Assembly (NCBI GenBank): GCA_902806575.1
Contig: CADCXD010000006.1
Coordinates: forward strand, 434,001 to 498,000
Length of the DNA stretch: 64,000 nucleotides
Direction: 5' to 3'
From: Jackrogersella multiformis
Taxonomy: Eukaryota; Ascomycota; Sordariomycetes; Xylariales; Hypoxylaceae
Below are positions 11,387-23,764 of the stretch, piece by piece. A model generated the notes under the pieces. That model was not told the origin of the DNA and did not search any database. It saw only the letters and a list, made by a program, of their open reading frames with translations. Every line of letters starts with the position of its first letter. Position 1 is the first letter of the stretch. Position numbers and translations under genes: made by a program.

Positions 11387-13390
11387 CTATCGAACTACAC
11401 TAGCGAACTTAGCCTCGAACGGGTCGAGGGGCACTTCTTCCTTCTTCCCCTTCTTCCCTCTTCTCCCCCTCTTCTTCCTGCCATTGCCATTGCCATTGCT
11501 ATTGCCATCCTCCTCATCATTCGCGGCACCTTTCTTGTTTCTATTTTTCTTGCCCCTCTTGTTGCCCGTCTCAGGTGGAACCTCCGGCGCCGTCACCATG
11601 GCCTTGAACGCATCAGAAGATAAATAACTACTGTTTTTCTTCGCAGTAGTGCTCTTGGTGGGAAATAACCAGTCCTCGTCTTCGTCCTCGTCGATCTTCT
11701 TTTGCCCTGATTTCGGCTGCTTCCTTTGCGGTTGCGTTTGCGTTTGCACGTGCGCTTGAGCTTGGCTTTGCTGTTCCGCCATCGACAGCCTATTCTCAAG
11801 CACCTGGAGCGTCCTAGCCGTGTCCTGCTGGTAACGCTTCCGAAGAGCCCGAGAATGTCTATTTTCACCCTGCATGAGGGTATTGCGCTTCCCGGGGAGT
11901 AGCGGCGGGGTTCTGTCGTTCTGCCGTCGCATGTCCCGCGCATAGTTACTAGTTGTGCTGACGCGATTTAGCCCATTCATGAAGTCGTCAAGGATATCAC
12001 GAAGCTCCCCAGGGTTGGATACCGAGGCAGATCGCGAGGGGTCACGCAGCGATGTCTTGGGTTTTAACCACCTTGTGCTAATGTGGAAAGCCCGAGCATG
12101 TGATCTCGTAACTGTCTCCATGCTTAGAGAGCTGAAGGCGCGTGGTCGGGTCGCATGGTGGCTCCGGTACTCCTCAGTCGAGGCTCGTTCCAAGCTAGCA
12201 AAGGACATATTGGTCTGCTTGGGGGTCCCATTGCCGCTGTGAGCGGCTTGAACTTTAGAAGAATTATATCCTATTTTAGCTTCCTGGGAGACTGTAGACG
12301 CACTCTGGCTTGGCGCATACTGCAAGTCCTCGAATGAAACAACCTTGCCAGACCACTTCTTGTTCTTCTCAAGCTGTGGTCGGTCGTCTCTTACTAGGCC
12401 AGCAAGACGGGCAACGGCCAGCCTAGCAGTAGTCACTGTTGAGCTTGCGACAGCGTAGTCTCTAGCGCCAACTGCGGTAACAAATATATCCTTCTCCCAG
12501 GACCAGTCGCTATTTTCGCGCTTCTTTTCGATCTCCAGGATACCATCCCACAATTTGAAACATGTTTCGCGCAGACCATTCAGACCGCCCTTGACTTTGT
12601 CTGCCTTAGTTAGAACAATTGCAGTCATCTTGTCAGTGGAGCTCAGCATCTCGAGTAGGTGCAAATCCGTCTGCTTAGGTCCAACTTCGGCATCGATCAG
12701 CACGATAGCTCCCTTCACACCGACCCTCTTCGTCAGGTACAAGGTGATATTATGACCCCATTCTTTCAAAGACGCATGGCCATATCCAGGCATATCTACC
12801 AGGTAGAAAGCATGCGTTGGGATATCCTCCTTGCCCTTATATTCTGCAGCCTGGGCGGCAAGGTCTTTCGGCAGTGGGGCCGGTCCAAAGCCATAGGTGT
12901 TTATTGATTTAGTCTTCCCGGACTTGCTGCTGACATATGCCAATACATTGTTGGTTCTACAGGCGAGAGCATTGACGAAGGACGACTTGCCGACGTTAGA
13001 CCTACCGAGGATGCAGACTTCGGGGATGCGCGTGTTCTTCTTGAGCTTGTAGAAGTCGGATTCCGAATATTGGAACGTCGGGGGGTTCTTCGTAAATAGG
13101 GTCGTGAGTCCATCCTGAATAGGATTCTCAGGCGCCGAGAGTATAGATGATGTCTTAAAGAGTTCCTCGGGCGAGATCTCGTCAGGTTTAGAGGTTCGGA
13201 ACTCGGGGAGCGAGAATGCGGCAATATTAGGATATTTCGAAGCAGCATAGTGTCTCACACTCATGTAAGAGAGACATGTTGGGCTTGGCCGTATTCGTAT
13301 TCTTGAAGATCTTGAAGATGTACCGATCAATGCTAGTCGTAGCGAAGTTGGCATCGCCAGAAGCGCATCGAGTTGATTCAACGAGGGCAT
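11387..13390 (-). CDS. EngB/YihA-type mitochondrial GTPase with long disordered tail, 667 aa
   Basis: Single-exon gene of 667 residues. The N-terminus is rich in Arg, Ser and Leu and lacks acids, as expected for a mitochondrial targeting peptide. The G domain shows G1 GRSNVGKS (129-136), a Thr-rich switch I ending SGKTKSINTY, G3 DMPGYG (199-204) and G4 TKAD (261-264). This is the signature of EngB GTPases, which in bacteria assist large-subunit ribosome assembly. Yeast MRX8 is the mitochondrial counterpart, so a role in mitochondrial ribosome biogenesis or translation is likely. From about residue 320 the protein becomes low-complexity (Gln-rich, then Asn-Gly repeats and a Lys/Arg-rich patch), nearly doubling the usual family length. 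Head-to-head with FMC1, another mitochondrial gene. Confidence 0.88.
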   Translation of the reverse strand: MPSLNQLDALLAMPTSLRLALIGTSSRSSRIRIRPSPTCLSYMSVRHYAASKYPNIAAFSLPEFRTSKPDEISPEELFKTSSILSAPENPIQDGLTTLFTKNPPTFQYSESDFYKLKKNTRIPEVCILGRSNVGKSSFVNALACRTNNVLAYVSSKSGKTKSINTYGFGPAPLPKDLAAQAAEYKGKEDIPTHAFYLVDMPGYGHASLKEWGHNITLYLTKRVGVKGAIVLIDAEVGPKQTDLHLLEMLSSTDKMTAIVLTKADKVKGGLNGLRETCFKLWDGILEIEKKRENSDWSWEKDIFVTAVGARDYAVASSTVTTARLAVARLAGLVRDDRPQLEKNKKWSGKVVSFEDLQYAPSQSASTVSQEAKIGYNSSKVQAAHSGNGTPKQTNMSFASLERASTEEYRSHHATRPRAFSSLSMETVTRSHARAFHISTRWLKPKTSLRDPSRSASVSNPGELRDILDDFMNGLNRVSTTSNYARDMRRQNDRTPPLLPGKRNTLMQGENRHSRALRKRYQQDTARTLQVLENRLSMAEQQSQAQAHVQTQTQPQRKQPKSGQKKIDEDEDEDWLFPTKSTTAKKNSSYLSSDAFKAMVTAPEVPPETGNKRGKKNRNKKGAANDEEDGNSNGNGNGRKKRGRRGKKGKKEEVPLDPFEAKFASVVR

Positions 13391-13857
13391 TCTGATCGAT
13401 GGTTTAAGCGCTCTTCGATTGACAGCGCACAGTATGGTGACCTATCTTAGGTAAATCGTAATATAAACCACATTATGCCGATTGATTTCAATGCTCGGAG
13501 TTGACAGAAGTACTCTAGATGCAGAGATGAAGAAGAGAAAAGTGATGATGCGCTAAAAGCCGATAAGAGATAAATAAAATTTTGTATTCTTGCTTACCTA
13601 ATATTTATATGGCAGTATCGTAACCTAGCTGCATTCTCTTATCGATAGTATTTAAATTATCGATAGATCTTATCTAAATCGCAATGCCAATGTAAAAGGC
13701 CCACTGTACAGATCCGTACACTTGTACACTTGTACATTTTCTACATTCTACATTCTACATTCTACCTATTCTATACATTTCATCGCATCCTCAACCTCGG
13801 TCTTTTTCATACCAAGTATTTCATACCAGGTAGTCAACCAATTTACCACTAGCCGCC
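13391..13857. promoter_or_regulatory. Shared divergent promoter of two mitochondrial genes
   Basis: The 467 bp between the EngB-type GTPase (-) and FMC1 (+) contains two copies of TATCGATAG (13640-13648 and 13658-13666) around an ATTTAAAT core. Nearer FMC1 there is a run of CTACATT units (about 13741-13763). The TATCGATA word is itself palindromic and could bind a dimeric factor serving both genes; that is inference. Confidence 0.45.
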
Positions 13858-14190
13858 ATGTCTAAACAGACCCAATTACGCTCTCTATACCGCTCGCTCC
13901 TCCGAGAGCTTCCTCCCAAACCACTCTCGTCGTCATCATCGCCACGAACGCGATCACCCATACACCAACAGTTAAGACAAAGCTTCTCAGGCGATGCGCC
14001 GCACGAGCAAACCGTTGAGCAAGCCGAGCAACTTCTTCAATACCTCAAAGCCCAGAGGCAATACACAACACTATTAGAGCGGTATAATCCCGGTATGGGT
14101 ATGGACGACGAGGAGCGCGTTAGGTTGACCGCTCGCCGGATCGGCATGGATTTGCCAGTCGAATACGAGAAGGGCGACGAAAAGAGTTGA
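13858..14190 (+). CDS. fmc1: LYR-motif protein, ATP synthase assembly factor FMC1, 110 aa
   Basis: Small single-exon ORF of 110 residues. The LYR-type helix (RSLYRSLLRELP) sits at residues 8-19. A Ser-rich insert follows, then a helical region (EQLLQYLKAQRQYTTLLERY). The C-terminus carries the ARRIGMDLP motif that I associate with the FMC1 family. FMC1 is a mitochondrial matrix factor that, in yeast, helps Atp12 assemble the F1 part of ATP synthase. Other LYR proteins (Complex I or Fe-S factors) are the alternatives; the C-terminal motif and length favour FMC1. The start codon is preceded by a good context (GCCGCCATG). Confidence 0.82.
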   Translation: MSKQTQLRSLYRSLLRELPPKPLSSSSSPRTRSPIHQQLRQSFSGDAPHEQTVEQAEQLLQYLKAQRQYTTLLERYNPGMGMDDEERVRLTARRIGMDLPVEYEKGDEKS

Positions 14191-14222
14191 GAGATAGGTT
14201 CCTAACTACGGGAAACGGAAAA

Positions 14223-14244
14223 ACTACCTAGGTACCTAGGTAGT
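14223..14244. repeat. 22-bp perfect palindrome of CCTAGGTA type
   Basis: The sequence ACTACCTAGGTACC and its mirror complement form a perfect 22-bp palindrome just downstream of FMC1. The same words build an 18-bp palindrome at 15169-15186 and another at 30630-30647. Confidence 0.85.
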
Positions 14245-14628
14245 CAGTTGGATTTAATATAATACAGACATCCGCTATAGGCTACTTGCCTTGAAGCAGA
14301 GCTCTGCCATAGATGCCCCCTGGGAGGATCAAATACGGGTATCTATCTCTGTCACAACTATAGCCACCTTAGCTAAACTAGGTGGCTAGATGAGTTTATG
14401 ACTATCTACTTACTCGACAGAGATGACGGTATTATTCGTTATTAGACAAATGCAATGCATAATCGTTACATTTTGTTGCTATTATTGAATGCCGGATTAA
14501 AAAGAGAAGACCAGCCGCTGCAACCCACATCAGCCTTGAAACTATGCAGTGTGTTAAGCAATTGCCTAAAATAGCAATTAGCCTGCCGTATTTAGGCTGT
14601 GTCCTTCCCGTAGAATGTAAGGCCGGCC

Positions 14629-14658
14629 CGGGACCGGGACCGGGACCGGGACCGGGAC
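14629..14658 (+). repeat. CGGGAC x5 tandem repeat
   Basis: Five uninterrupted copies of CGGGAC in a noncoding, otherwise AT-leaning stretch. Confidence 0.9.
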
Positions 14659-15168
14659 AAGACGTGGCGCCGGAGTTGTGGGGCAGGACCTACGATGTAC
14701 CCATGTTAGAATTCGGATTCTAATAGAAAAATCTACTTTAACAAACAGTAACCATTACATGAATATCAGATAGGTTGAATAGAATTATGATGCGATTTAA
14801 TAACCCCAACCTAGTAATATGCGATTATTAAAATCAAAGTAATTTTATATGCTGCTGTCAACTACTTTCTGCACAAGCGTGAAGTGATCATTGAAATGGA
14901 AAAGTTGGTACCTATTCATAGATAGGTAAAATTTGAGCTTGACAATGGTTATAGACAGGATCTATATTTCCCTAAGACTCTATAAACGATTTATAACTCT
15001 GTAAAGATATGGAGTATTGGAATAATAGGATATCTAGGTATTGTTGAGACAATATGCTAGCTTTTCAATGGGCTTATTAACAATAGGAAGGAAATCACAC
15101 CTCCGTAACTATCAATTACAAGAGCACAGTAAGGTCAGCCTAATGATTAATAATGTGAAACTGTTAAG

Positions 15169-15186
15169 TACCTAGGTACCTAGGTA
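15169..15186. repeat. 18-bp perfect palindrome of CCTAGGTA type
   Basis: TACCTAGGTACCTAGGTA is its own reverse complement. It lies 80 bases beyond the 3' end of the STAND-N/ubiquitin-like gene. Confidence 0.85.
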
Positions 15187-15267
15187 AATGATAGTAAGAA
15201 AAGCCACCGCCTTCTCTTCTACCATACGGTTAGCCATAAAACCTAACCTAGCACATACCTAGGTAGG

Positions 15268-17112
15268 TTAAACAGAGCTAGAATCCATATCATTATCCAA
15301 GCAAAATTTGTTAGTCGATCTATGTCGTTGAAATCGCTTCACTTTTTCGTTGAAGAAAGTCTTTAAGGAAAATTTCTTTTGGTCCTCGATTTCGGAACCA
15401 TCGTCGGAATCCTCATTGAGATCATCGGCAGAATCCTCCTTGAGATTATCGTCAGAATAATCCTTGAGATAAGCGTCAGAATCTGAAATCTTCGCGAATC
15501 TCTGAGCTCTAGGAGGTCGATGAACTCCAGGAGCTGGTTGAGGTCCAAAACGAGGTGGAGGTGGAGGCATTGAAGGAAGATTAGGTGGTTTAAACCGAAG
15601 CTTATGTTTGTCCATCGGCCACATATGCATTGAAATAGCCCAGTCAGGCTTGATGACTGTAGACCATATTCCAGGGGGGATGATGTCACCAGTAGGGCTG
15701 ATCAGGTCGTAATGCCCTGCTTGGACGTGGGGGCCAAGCAGGGCATCGTCTACATGGAGGAAGACTTGCTTAATAAGTTCTTCCATGCCCTACAGAAGTT
15801 AGGGATTACTTGAATGGACTCGTTGGTAGTCATAGAACATACCTGCCAAGTACTGCATATCTCGAAAGGGAAGCTAAACTTTCTACCCACGACATCCCTA
15901 AATCTAATGGGTGCCTTTTTCTGTGCTTTGAGCTTTTCTTGGGCTTCTTTAAACTCGTTGTCGATCTTCTCTCTCATCTCGATCTCTGTCTTGATTCTGA
16001 TTGCTTCCTCCATTTGTTGTCTCCACATAGCCTCCTCGGATGCTTTCCTCTCTGCTGCCACTTTTGCTTCTGCCTCCGCCTGGGCGCTTATGGCAGACTC
16101 GAAAAGAGTTTGGATATATTCATTCAGGTTTTTGGCTGTAGGTTTCTGCTTTGTGGCCTCGCTGGGCGTCTTCGGAAGCATTGGAGACTGGGTTGTACTT
16201 GTATGTGGTTCTCGTAAGGAGACTGTCTGCTGACTCATATGCTTCTGATATGTCGGTATCGAGGGCATTGATGGCTCTTTCATCTCTACAGAGGTATCAG
16301 CGACTTGGTGGGTTCCAAGGTTAAGTGCTTTCATGGCATCTTGAAGGATCCCGGCCACTGTCCCTTCATTCTGTCCTAACCTAGCTGAAGGGAGAGGCTG
16401 GTCATCGACTGTTTCCAAAACGGTGCTTTGGGTTTCCATCTCGGATTCGGATTCATTCCCATCTTTATCCGCTATCTCGTTTAGAACACTAGCTTGAGCT
16501 GGATGTTCATGTAGCTTAGGAATTCGTTCCTGAGCTTTTGTGTATATAGGGAAACTGGCGTCGAGAGAAGCAGGGTAATCGGGAACGTCCTGCTGGTCTC
16601 TATCTATGACTTGGTACTGTGCCACCTCTTTCGGAGATGGAGGGAGACTGTGAATAGTAAGTTTCAGTACCCCTACATATGACGAACTGGCCATACTGAT
16701 TCGCTGCAGCGAGCAACGTGTGGATGGATGAAAGTCGATAATGTAACCTATCTCGCAGAAGTTGGAGTTCATCTTTTCTGAAAAGCGCCCAACCCATTTT
16801 ACACCAGCTGCTAGAGAAGCCACCATCGTGTGAGAGTTTTTCTTGATAGCGTTTGGTTCTATCGAGGAAGTCAGCTATCGTCGCCATTGATGGCATGATG
16901 ATCTGAGCTATTGAGTTGAGTGTAGCGCGTGGCAACATTTTGCTACGACATAGTTGAGTTAGCTGGATGAAGATTTGCTGTATTCCACAGACTTCTGCTA
17001 GGGCCTCTTGAAATTCAGCCGTTGCACCTCGCGTCTCTGTCATTATTCGTATGAGTTTATATGCGAGATTCGCGCCTGCAATAAAATCGCCTACTCCAAA
17101 ACCAAACGACAT
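15268..17112 (-). CDS. STAND-type N-terminal domain plus coiled coil plus ubiquitin-like domain, about 580 aa
   Basis: Three exons are proposed: 17112..16697, 16647..15843 and 15789..15268. Introns are 49 and 53 nt and frame is kept, giving about 580 residues. Residues 1-140 (MSFGFGVGDFIAGANLAYKL) match the helical N-terminal region that fungal STAND/NLR-like proteins carry before a NACHT domain. About 290-380 is a charged coiled coil (EAMWRQQMEEAIRIKTEIEM). Residues about 386-465 form a fungal ubiquitin-like domain: FRDVVGRKFSFPFEICSTW before intron 2, then MEELIKQVFLHVD and PDWAISMHMWPM after it. The rest is an acidic, repeat-like tail (DDNLKEDSADDLNEDSDD). No NTPase motifs are present, so it could be an adaptor or regulator rather than a switch protein. 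Function unknown. Confidence 0.8.
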
Positions 17113-18045
17113 CCTTTGATATGGTCTTCAGAACCCCATTATTATCTTTTTAAGAAAAGCGCTATGAAAATAAATGACTGCAAGAGGATTGGAAATCCAG
17201 CAGGAATGCTCAAATGAAGGAATTACTGCTGGCAGTCGTGGCTGAATATGTATGACCTGCACAGCCGCGTTTATACCATTCGTCCAAAAGTCGGTTACAT
17301 CGCCTTAATGCTTGCATGAGGCATCACGCGAGGCTTAATACTTTCTACCCAATCTAGATACTAAAACTAACGTAGGTGCCTAGTCGAGCTGACTTATTAG
17401 GTACATTGAGGGGAATATCCATCTCTATGAGGTGCCCACGACATTTGAATTATGAAAGACAGGCATACCTCCAAAGTAGGACGACATCAACCAAGGCTAG
17501 GATACCTACCGCAACGGGAGCCGCAGGTTCTAAACAAGGCTTGTATCTTGAAAACAATGGTTGGAAACGAAGCACGTATTCCATCAAATATCTATTATTG
17601 TGTAATACACAAGGAGAGTTTGGTAGCCAAAGAGAGTTTGAATACAGGAATTTTAAAAAAATATTTTCTTTTTTTCTCGTTACCTACCTTGTCATTTTTA
17701 TTTATTTCTTTTACTTTACATTATATTTATTTTTACGGATATTATAATTACATTAAATTATTTCAAGGTTACATATTATTATTTACTACATTAAACAATT
17801 TTTTTATATTATTTTTTATTATATATCAAATAAAAATAAATGTTGTTTTTTGACGCGTTTTGAAGCTATCGCGAATTCGAAGCAATGGTTGCTTTCAAAA
17901 CAATGGTTACCTTTTAAACAATGCTTAATTGCAAAAACAATGCTTGTCTTTCGAATATAATGGTTGTCCTTCGCATACAATGGTTGTCTCGAAAACAATG
18001 GTTATTTTTCAAAGCAGTTACTGCCTTTTAAACAATGGTTGTTTT
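17113..18045. other. Intergenic leading into a minisatellite and AT block
   Basis: The first 500 bases have ordinary composition and no supported gene. From about 17640 A+T rises sharply. From about 17880 an imperfect 17-21 bp minisatellite with core ACAATGGTTG begins and runs up to the retrotransposon insertion point. Confidence 0.5.
17880..18045 (+). repeat. ACAATGGTTG minisatellite, left part
   Basis: About nine imperfect 17-21 bp units share the core ACAATGGTTG followed by a T-rich half. The array is interrupted at 18041-18045 (GTTTT) by the LTR retrotransposon and resumes after 24082. A lone unit also occurs near 17550. Confidence 0.75.
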
Positions 18046-18320
18046 TGTGACAAAGGCAATAAAACTTGGAATTATCGTTCAAATTTAAGTAATAATTCTT
18101 TATGGTCTTAAAGTCTTTGCCTTTTTTTTCTTTTTGCAAAAAAAGGCGTAATAATTTATATATATATAATTTAAATATCTTTTTAAGCGTTATTAACGCT
18201 TTTTTAATTTTATTAATTTAGTTTTATATATATTAATTAAGTTTTTTAATTAATTTTATTTAATAATTTTATTTTATAAGTTTTAATATATTTTATTTTA
18301 TAAAGCTTATTCGTATAATA
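18046..18320 (+). repeat. Left long terminal repeat
   Basis: Begins TGTGACAAAGG and ends CGTATAATA. It matches the right repeat except for transitions and one 37-nt gap located about 20-30 bases before its end. Confidence 0.85.
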
Positions 18321-21300
18321 TTAATTTTTTTCTTTTTTATATTTATTTTTAAATATATTATATAATTATAAAATCGTAAGATTTATCGGTATATTATTTA
18401 TAAAATAATTTAATTATTACTTTACTTTTTTATTAAATATATATTTATAAGGTTTTTAAGTTTAATACTTTTTAATTAATTAATTTTCTTACTTTATAAA
18501 ATATTTTATTTTGCTTTAATTTTTAATAAAATCCATTATTTATTTTACTTAATAATCTTTAAATTTTATCGAGGTTATTATATATAAGATTTAATTAAAG
18601 TTAAGAAATTTTTAATTATTAATATAATAAGGTTTAATAAATAAAATATAAAATAAATTATATATTTTTTATTTTTTAAGAAAAGTAAGTTTTATTATAA
18701 TAAAAGAAATTATTTATTAAATCTTAAAAAGGTTTAAAAAAAATTTATTTAATTTTTTAATAAGGCGTTTAATTTTAATATTTTTTACGTTTAATATTAT
18801 AAATTAATTTATTTTTAAAATTAATACGTTTTTTTATCGTTTATTAACTTATTTATTTATTTATTAATAGCTTCGGTTTAAGTATTTTTATATATTTTAA
18901 TGTATTTATATTATTTAATATATATATAATTTATTTTTAAAATTACGTAAAATGTTTATAAAAAGATTATAAATTACTAAATAATAATTATAATTAATAT
19001 AAAAAGGGGTAAATTATATTAATAAGGAAATAATATTATTATAAATAAATCTTTTTAATTATTTATTTTATAATTAATAAAGGTTTTAAAATAAATTTTT
19101 AAAATTTAATTAAAACGTTTTATTTACTTATTAATTTATAAGTGAAATATAATATTTATATAAAACTTAATACTTATTAATTTAAAAAAGTCCTTTTAAA
19201 TATAAGACGTAAATTTAAAATCTTTATTAAAAATAATATTTAAAAATATATTATATAATTTAATATTATTTAATAAAGATTTTATTTTATTAATATTTTA
19301 AATAATATTCTTAATATTTAACTATTAAAAATTTCGGATAATTAATTTTAAGATTTTATTTATCTTTATATATTCGGTAATAAAAGTATTATATTTAATG
19401 GAAATAATTTTCTTTTAAAGTTTCGTAAATATTTATTTTATAAAATCGATTTTATAAGTTAATTTTTAACTTCTTTCTTTTTAAATTAATATTATAATAA
19501 TTTTAAGAAAATATTAACCTTATTATTTTATTTATTTAATCGATAATTAATAATAAATTAATATAATAAAAATTCTTATACTTATTAAGCTTAACGTTTA
19601 TTTAAAATTTTAGTTATTATAAAGTAAGTTAAGTTTATTATAATTAATAGTTTTTTATTATATATTTTATAATTTATTTTTACCGATATAAGTTTATAAA
19701 AATAATAAGTTATAAGTTTAAGTTTATTTTATTTATCTTTTTTAAAAAAATAACGTTAATAATATAATTTAAAGTATTAATTTTAATATAAGTTTATTTT
19801 AAAAAATCAAAGTAAGTTATAATAAGGGCTTAAGTAAAACAAAATTTAAGTTCTTTAAAAGATTTATTTATTTTTTCGATTTATTTTTAATCCTTTTTAT
19901 TTCTTTTATTTACGTTAATAATTAACTTTATTATTTTTTAGAACTTTTTTATAAATCGTTTATAAAAATTTATAAAACCGATAAATTATTAAGATTCTTT
20001 TAATAATTTAAGCGTTTCTTAATTATTAATATAATTAATTTTATCTTATATTATTAAAATGTTATTAATTTTAATAATATAATTAAAGAAGTTTATTTCT
20101 TAAATTTTTTAAAAGTATTTTTACGGGTTAATTATAAGGTGGTATTTTATAAGTTTTTTAAGACTTTTTTAACGATTTTATTATGTTTTTTATAATGTTT
20201 ATATAAATAAAAAAGTTATTTAAGTATATTAAGAAATTTAAATTAATAAGGTTATAAAAATATTAATTAATTTAAAAGGTATAATTAAATATTTTAAAAA
20301 ATTATACTTATATTAAAAGGTTATTTTTTATTTATTTATTTTTTTACTTTTAATAAGGTAAAATCTTAACTTAAAATTAATTTTAATAAACTATTTTACG
20401 GTTTTAAAATAAGTTTATAATTTATCACGAATTAAAAAAAGTTTTAAAGATTTAATTTATTTATAAATATTATAAATGTTATATAAAATAAAGTTAATTT
20501 TTAAATATGTTTATTATTAAATATTTCGTTTAATTATAATTTTAACGTATTAAGTTCCTTTTTATTTATAACGTAAAAAGGTTTTTAAAAAAGCGTTTTT
20601 TTTAAAGATTAATAACGTGATTTTATAATTAATAATTTAAGAAGTGTTATTTTATTTTTTTATTATAATATATATAAATTTATAAAAACTTTTAAAAATA
20701 TTTTTTAATATTTTATTTACCTTAATATTTTTTATTATTATTATATTAATTAACTTTTTTAAATTATATAAGGTTAAGTTAATGTAATATTTTTAATAAT
20801 AAAAGAAATTAAACTTAATTTTTTAAAAATTTAAAAAAAAGTTTATAAGTTTATAAATTTTTATTTATTATTATGGTATAATAATATTATATTTATTATT
20901 TAAGGCGTTTAATTTAAAATTAATTTTAAAGAAATAATTTTTTAATAATAAAAAATAAGGAGATTAATATAATAACGTTTTATAAAAAAGATTTAAGTTA
21001 AATTAAAGGTTAATATAAATCGTGTATGTTATTTTTTAATAATTAGGAATTTTTATTTTTTTATTTTAAAAAAAGATATTATTAAAATTAAGCTTTTTAA
21101 GTTTAATAATATTTATATTTAGTATTTTTTTTATTATATATTAATATTATATTAATAATAAGTTTATATTTTAAAATTAATTTTAAGTAAGGTTTTTTTA
21201 TAACTTTTATTTTATTTTTAATTAACTTTTTAATTATTATAATTTAACGTACTTTATTTTAGTTTAGTTATGAGATTTAATAAAATATAACGTCGGGATT

Positions 21301-23764
21301 ATTTAAAATTTTAAGTCGAAATCTTCGATTTTTATAATTTAAAGATAAGATAATTTTTATAAGGTTATATTTATTTGTATTTTTTTATAGTGAAAGTGTA
21401 AATTAAATATTATTATCTTAAGATCGTTTTATGAAAAAGATTTTATTCGGGTTTAATAATAAATTTTTATTATTAACGTTTTTTTTAATAAAATAAAAAA
21501 GAATTTAATAATTATTATATTTATAATATTAATAAGATTTTTTGGCCTTTTTTATCAATTTATATTTATTTAATTAATTTCCTTTAAAGTGTTTTTATTA
21601 TTAAATTAAATCTTATTTTTTTTTAATTTAATTTTAATTTAATTTTATTCTTAGGTTTATCGTTATTTTTTAAGGATTAATTTTAGCTTAAATTAAAGCG
21701 GTTTTTTTTTGTAATTAACTTAACTTAATTTTAAAGGTTTTTAAGTTAAAACGAGCCTTTCTTTTCTTAAAATATTAAGATTAATTAATAAATTTTTTAC
21801 ATAACGATAAGAAATTCTTTATTTATATCCGGAAATCCCTTTTATTTAAAATAAATTAATTTAATAATTTTATTAAAAAGGGTTTTAATAATATAATTTT
21901 AAAACGTTATTTTAAACTATTAAACCATTTTATTAAAGTTTAATAATTTAATAAAATATTAAATAATATTTCCTTAATATTTAAGTTTATTTTTTTTAAA
22001 ATTATAATACCTTTTTAAAAGGTTTATAAAACGTTTTTAAAAAGTAATAACTTATATTATTTAAATATTAAAAATCTTTAATTATATAATTTGGTTTTTA
22101 TATTATTAATATTATAATTATATTTTTTTAAATAATAATGATTTAATTTAATTAATATAATAAAAAAAATTAATTTTTTTTTACATACGTTTTTAAATAT
22201 ATTTTAACTTTTATTTATTAAATTATATTAAATTAACGATAGTTATAATATAAAAAGGATAAATTAATCGTTTTAAAGCTTTAAATAATTAATTATTATT
22301 ACTTTAAAATAAAAAATATTTATCGTTATATAAAGATATAAAATTACCTTAAGGTAATCTTTTAAAAAGGTTCTTAAATAATTTAAGGTTTTAAAATTAA
22401 TTATTAAAATCGAAATTACTTAAGTTATTATTAAATACTTTAATAACTTTTTTAAAGGGAATTTTTTCTTTATTATCTTTAAATATAAAAAGGCTAACTT
22501 TAATAAAATTAAATTATATTTAAGCTTTTTTAATTATTTTTTTAACTTAAATTTATAAAAGAAATTATAAAAAAAAAAGTTCTTTATTTAAGTTTTTAAA
22601 TTAAAATATTTAATAAATAATATTTTAAAATATATTAAAAAATTTTAATTAAAAAAACTTAATTTAATTAACGTTTTTAATATAATATACCTTTTAATAC
22701 TTTTTAAAATAAAATTAATATTAATTAATTTATTAAATATTAATTAAATATTAAATTTATTAAAAATAATTTAAATATAAATCTTTAAATTATTAAATTA
22801 ACGATAGGTTTTTACGTTAATATATATAAAGTTTATATATTTTTTTATAAGAAAATTATTAATTTAAAAATTTTTAATATAAATTTAATTTATTACTTTT
22901 TATTAAAAATCCTTTTACTTTTTAATATTTTAATAAAAGATTTAAAAAACTTATTAATAATAATTAATTATTTCTTTAAGTTTATTAATAACTTTTTATT
23001 AAATTTAATTATTTTATATATATTAAATAATTATATTTTAAATTTATTACGAAAAATTTAAATTAACTTATTAAACTTATTATTTAAAATAAGTTATTTA
23101 TTTATTTATTAATATTATATTAATTTTAAATTTAAATTTTATTAATAATTTAATTACTTATAACGATAATAATAAATATTTAAATAATATAATAATTATC
23201 GTATATTTTTTAATAAAATTTAATAAATTATATAAAAAAAATTTAAAATTAACTTTAATATTAATAATATTAAAAACGTTTTATATAATTATTTTATAAT
23301 TTTAAAGGTTATAAAAAATTATAACATTATTATTATTAAATTAAAATAATTTAAAAATAAGGGAAAGATTTTAAGGCGATATATTTTCTATTTTAAATAT
23401 TTTAATAAAAAATTATATATTAAAATATTATTTAATTTTAATAAATTCTTATAAATAAAAAAATTTTTATACTTACCTTTAACTTTAAGATTTTATAAGA
23501 AAAATATTATTAAAGATTTAAAAGATTATTTATTATTTAATAAAAAAAATAATTTAAAGTTTTATAAATTAATAAATAATAAAGTTAAAATATAAATACT
23601 TAACTTAAATATTTATAAAATAATAAAATATAAAATTTTCTTTATAATTATAATAACGTACGTAATAATAAAATTAATAAGTAATATTAATATAATATAT
23701 TTTAATAAAAAACTTTTTTAAGTAAATTAATTACTTATAAATAATTAAAATAAAAAAATTTATT

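Larger units (their letters stand above)
14191..15267. other. Intergenic with palindromes and a CGGGAC tandem repeat
   Basis: No supported ORF. The stretch holds two perfect CCTAGGTA-type palindromes (14223-14244, 22 bp; 15169-15186, 18 bp) and a five-copy CGGGAC repeat (14629-14658). Confidence 0.5.

Noticed and set aside
16648..16696. Possible 24-nt intron in the STAND-N gene instead of the 49-nt one
   Set aside because: A nearer TAG acceptor exists, but 24 nt is too short for a fungal intron, whereas the 49-nt version ends in CACAG and keeps frame.
17880..18045. CRISPR-like array
   Set aside because: The repeats are degenerate, vary in length and have no unique spacers of constant size; it is a eukaryotic minisatellite.
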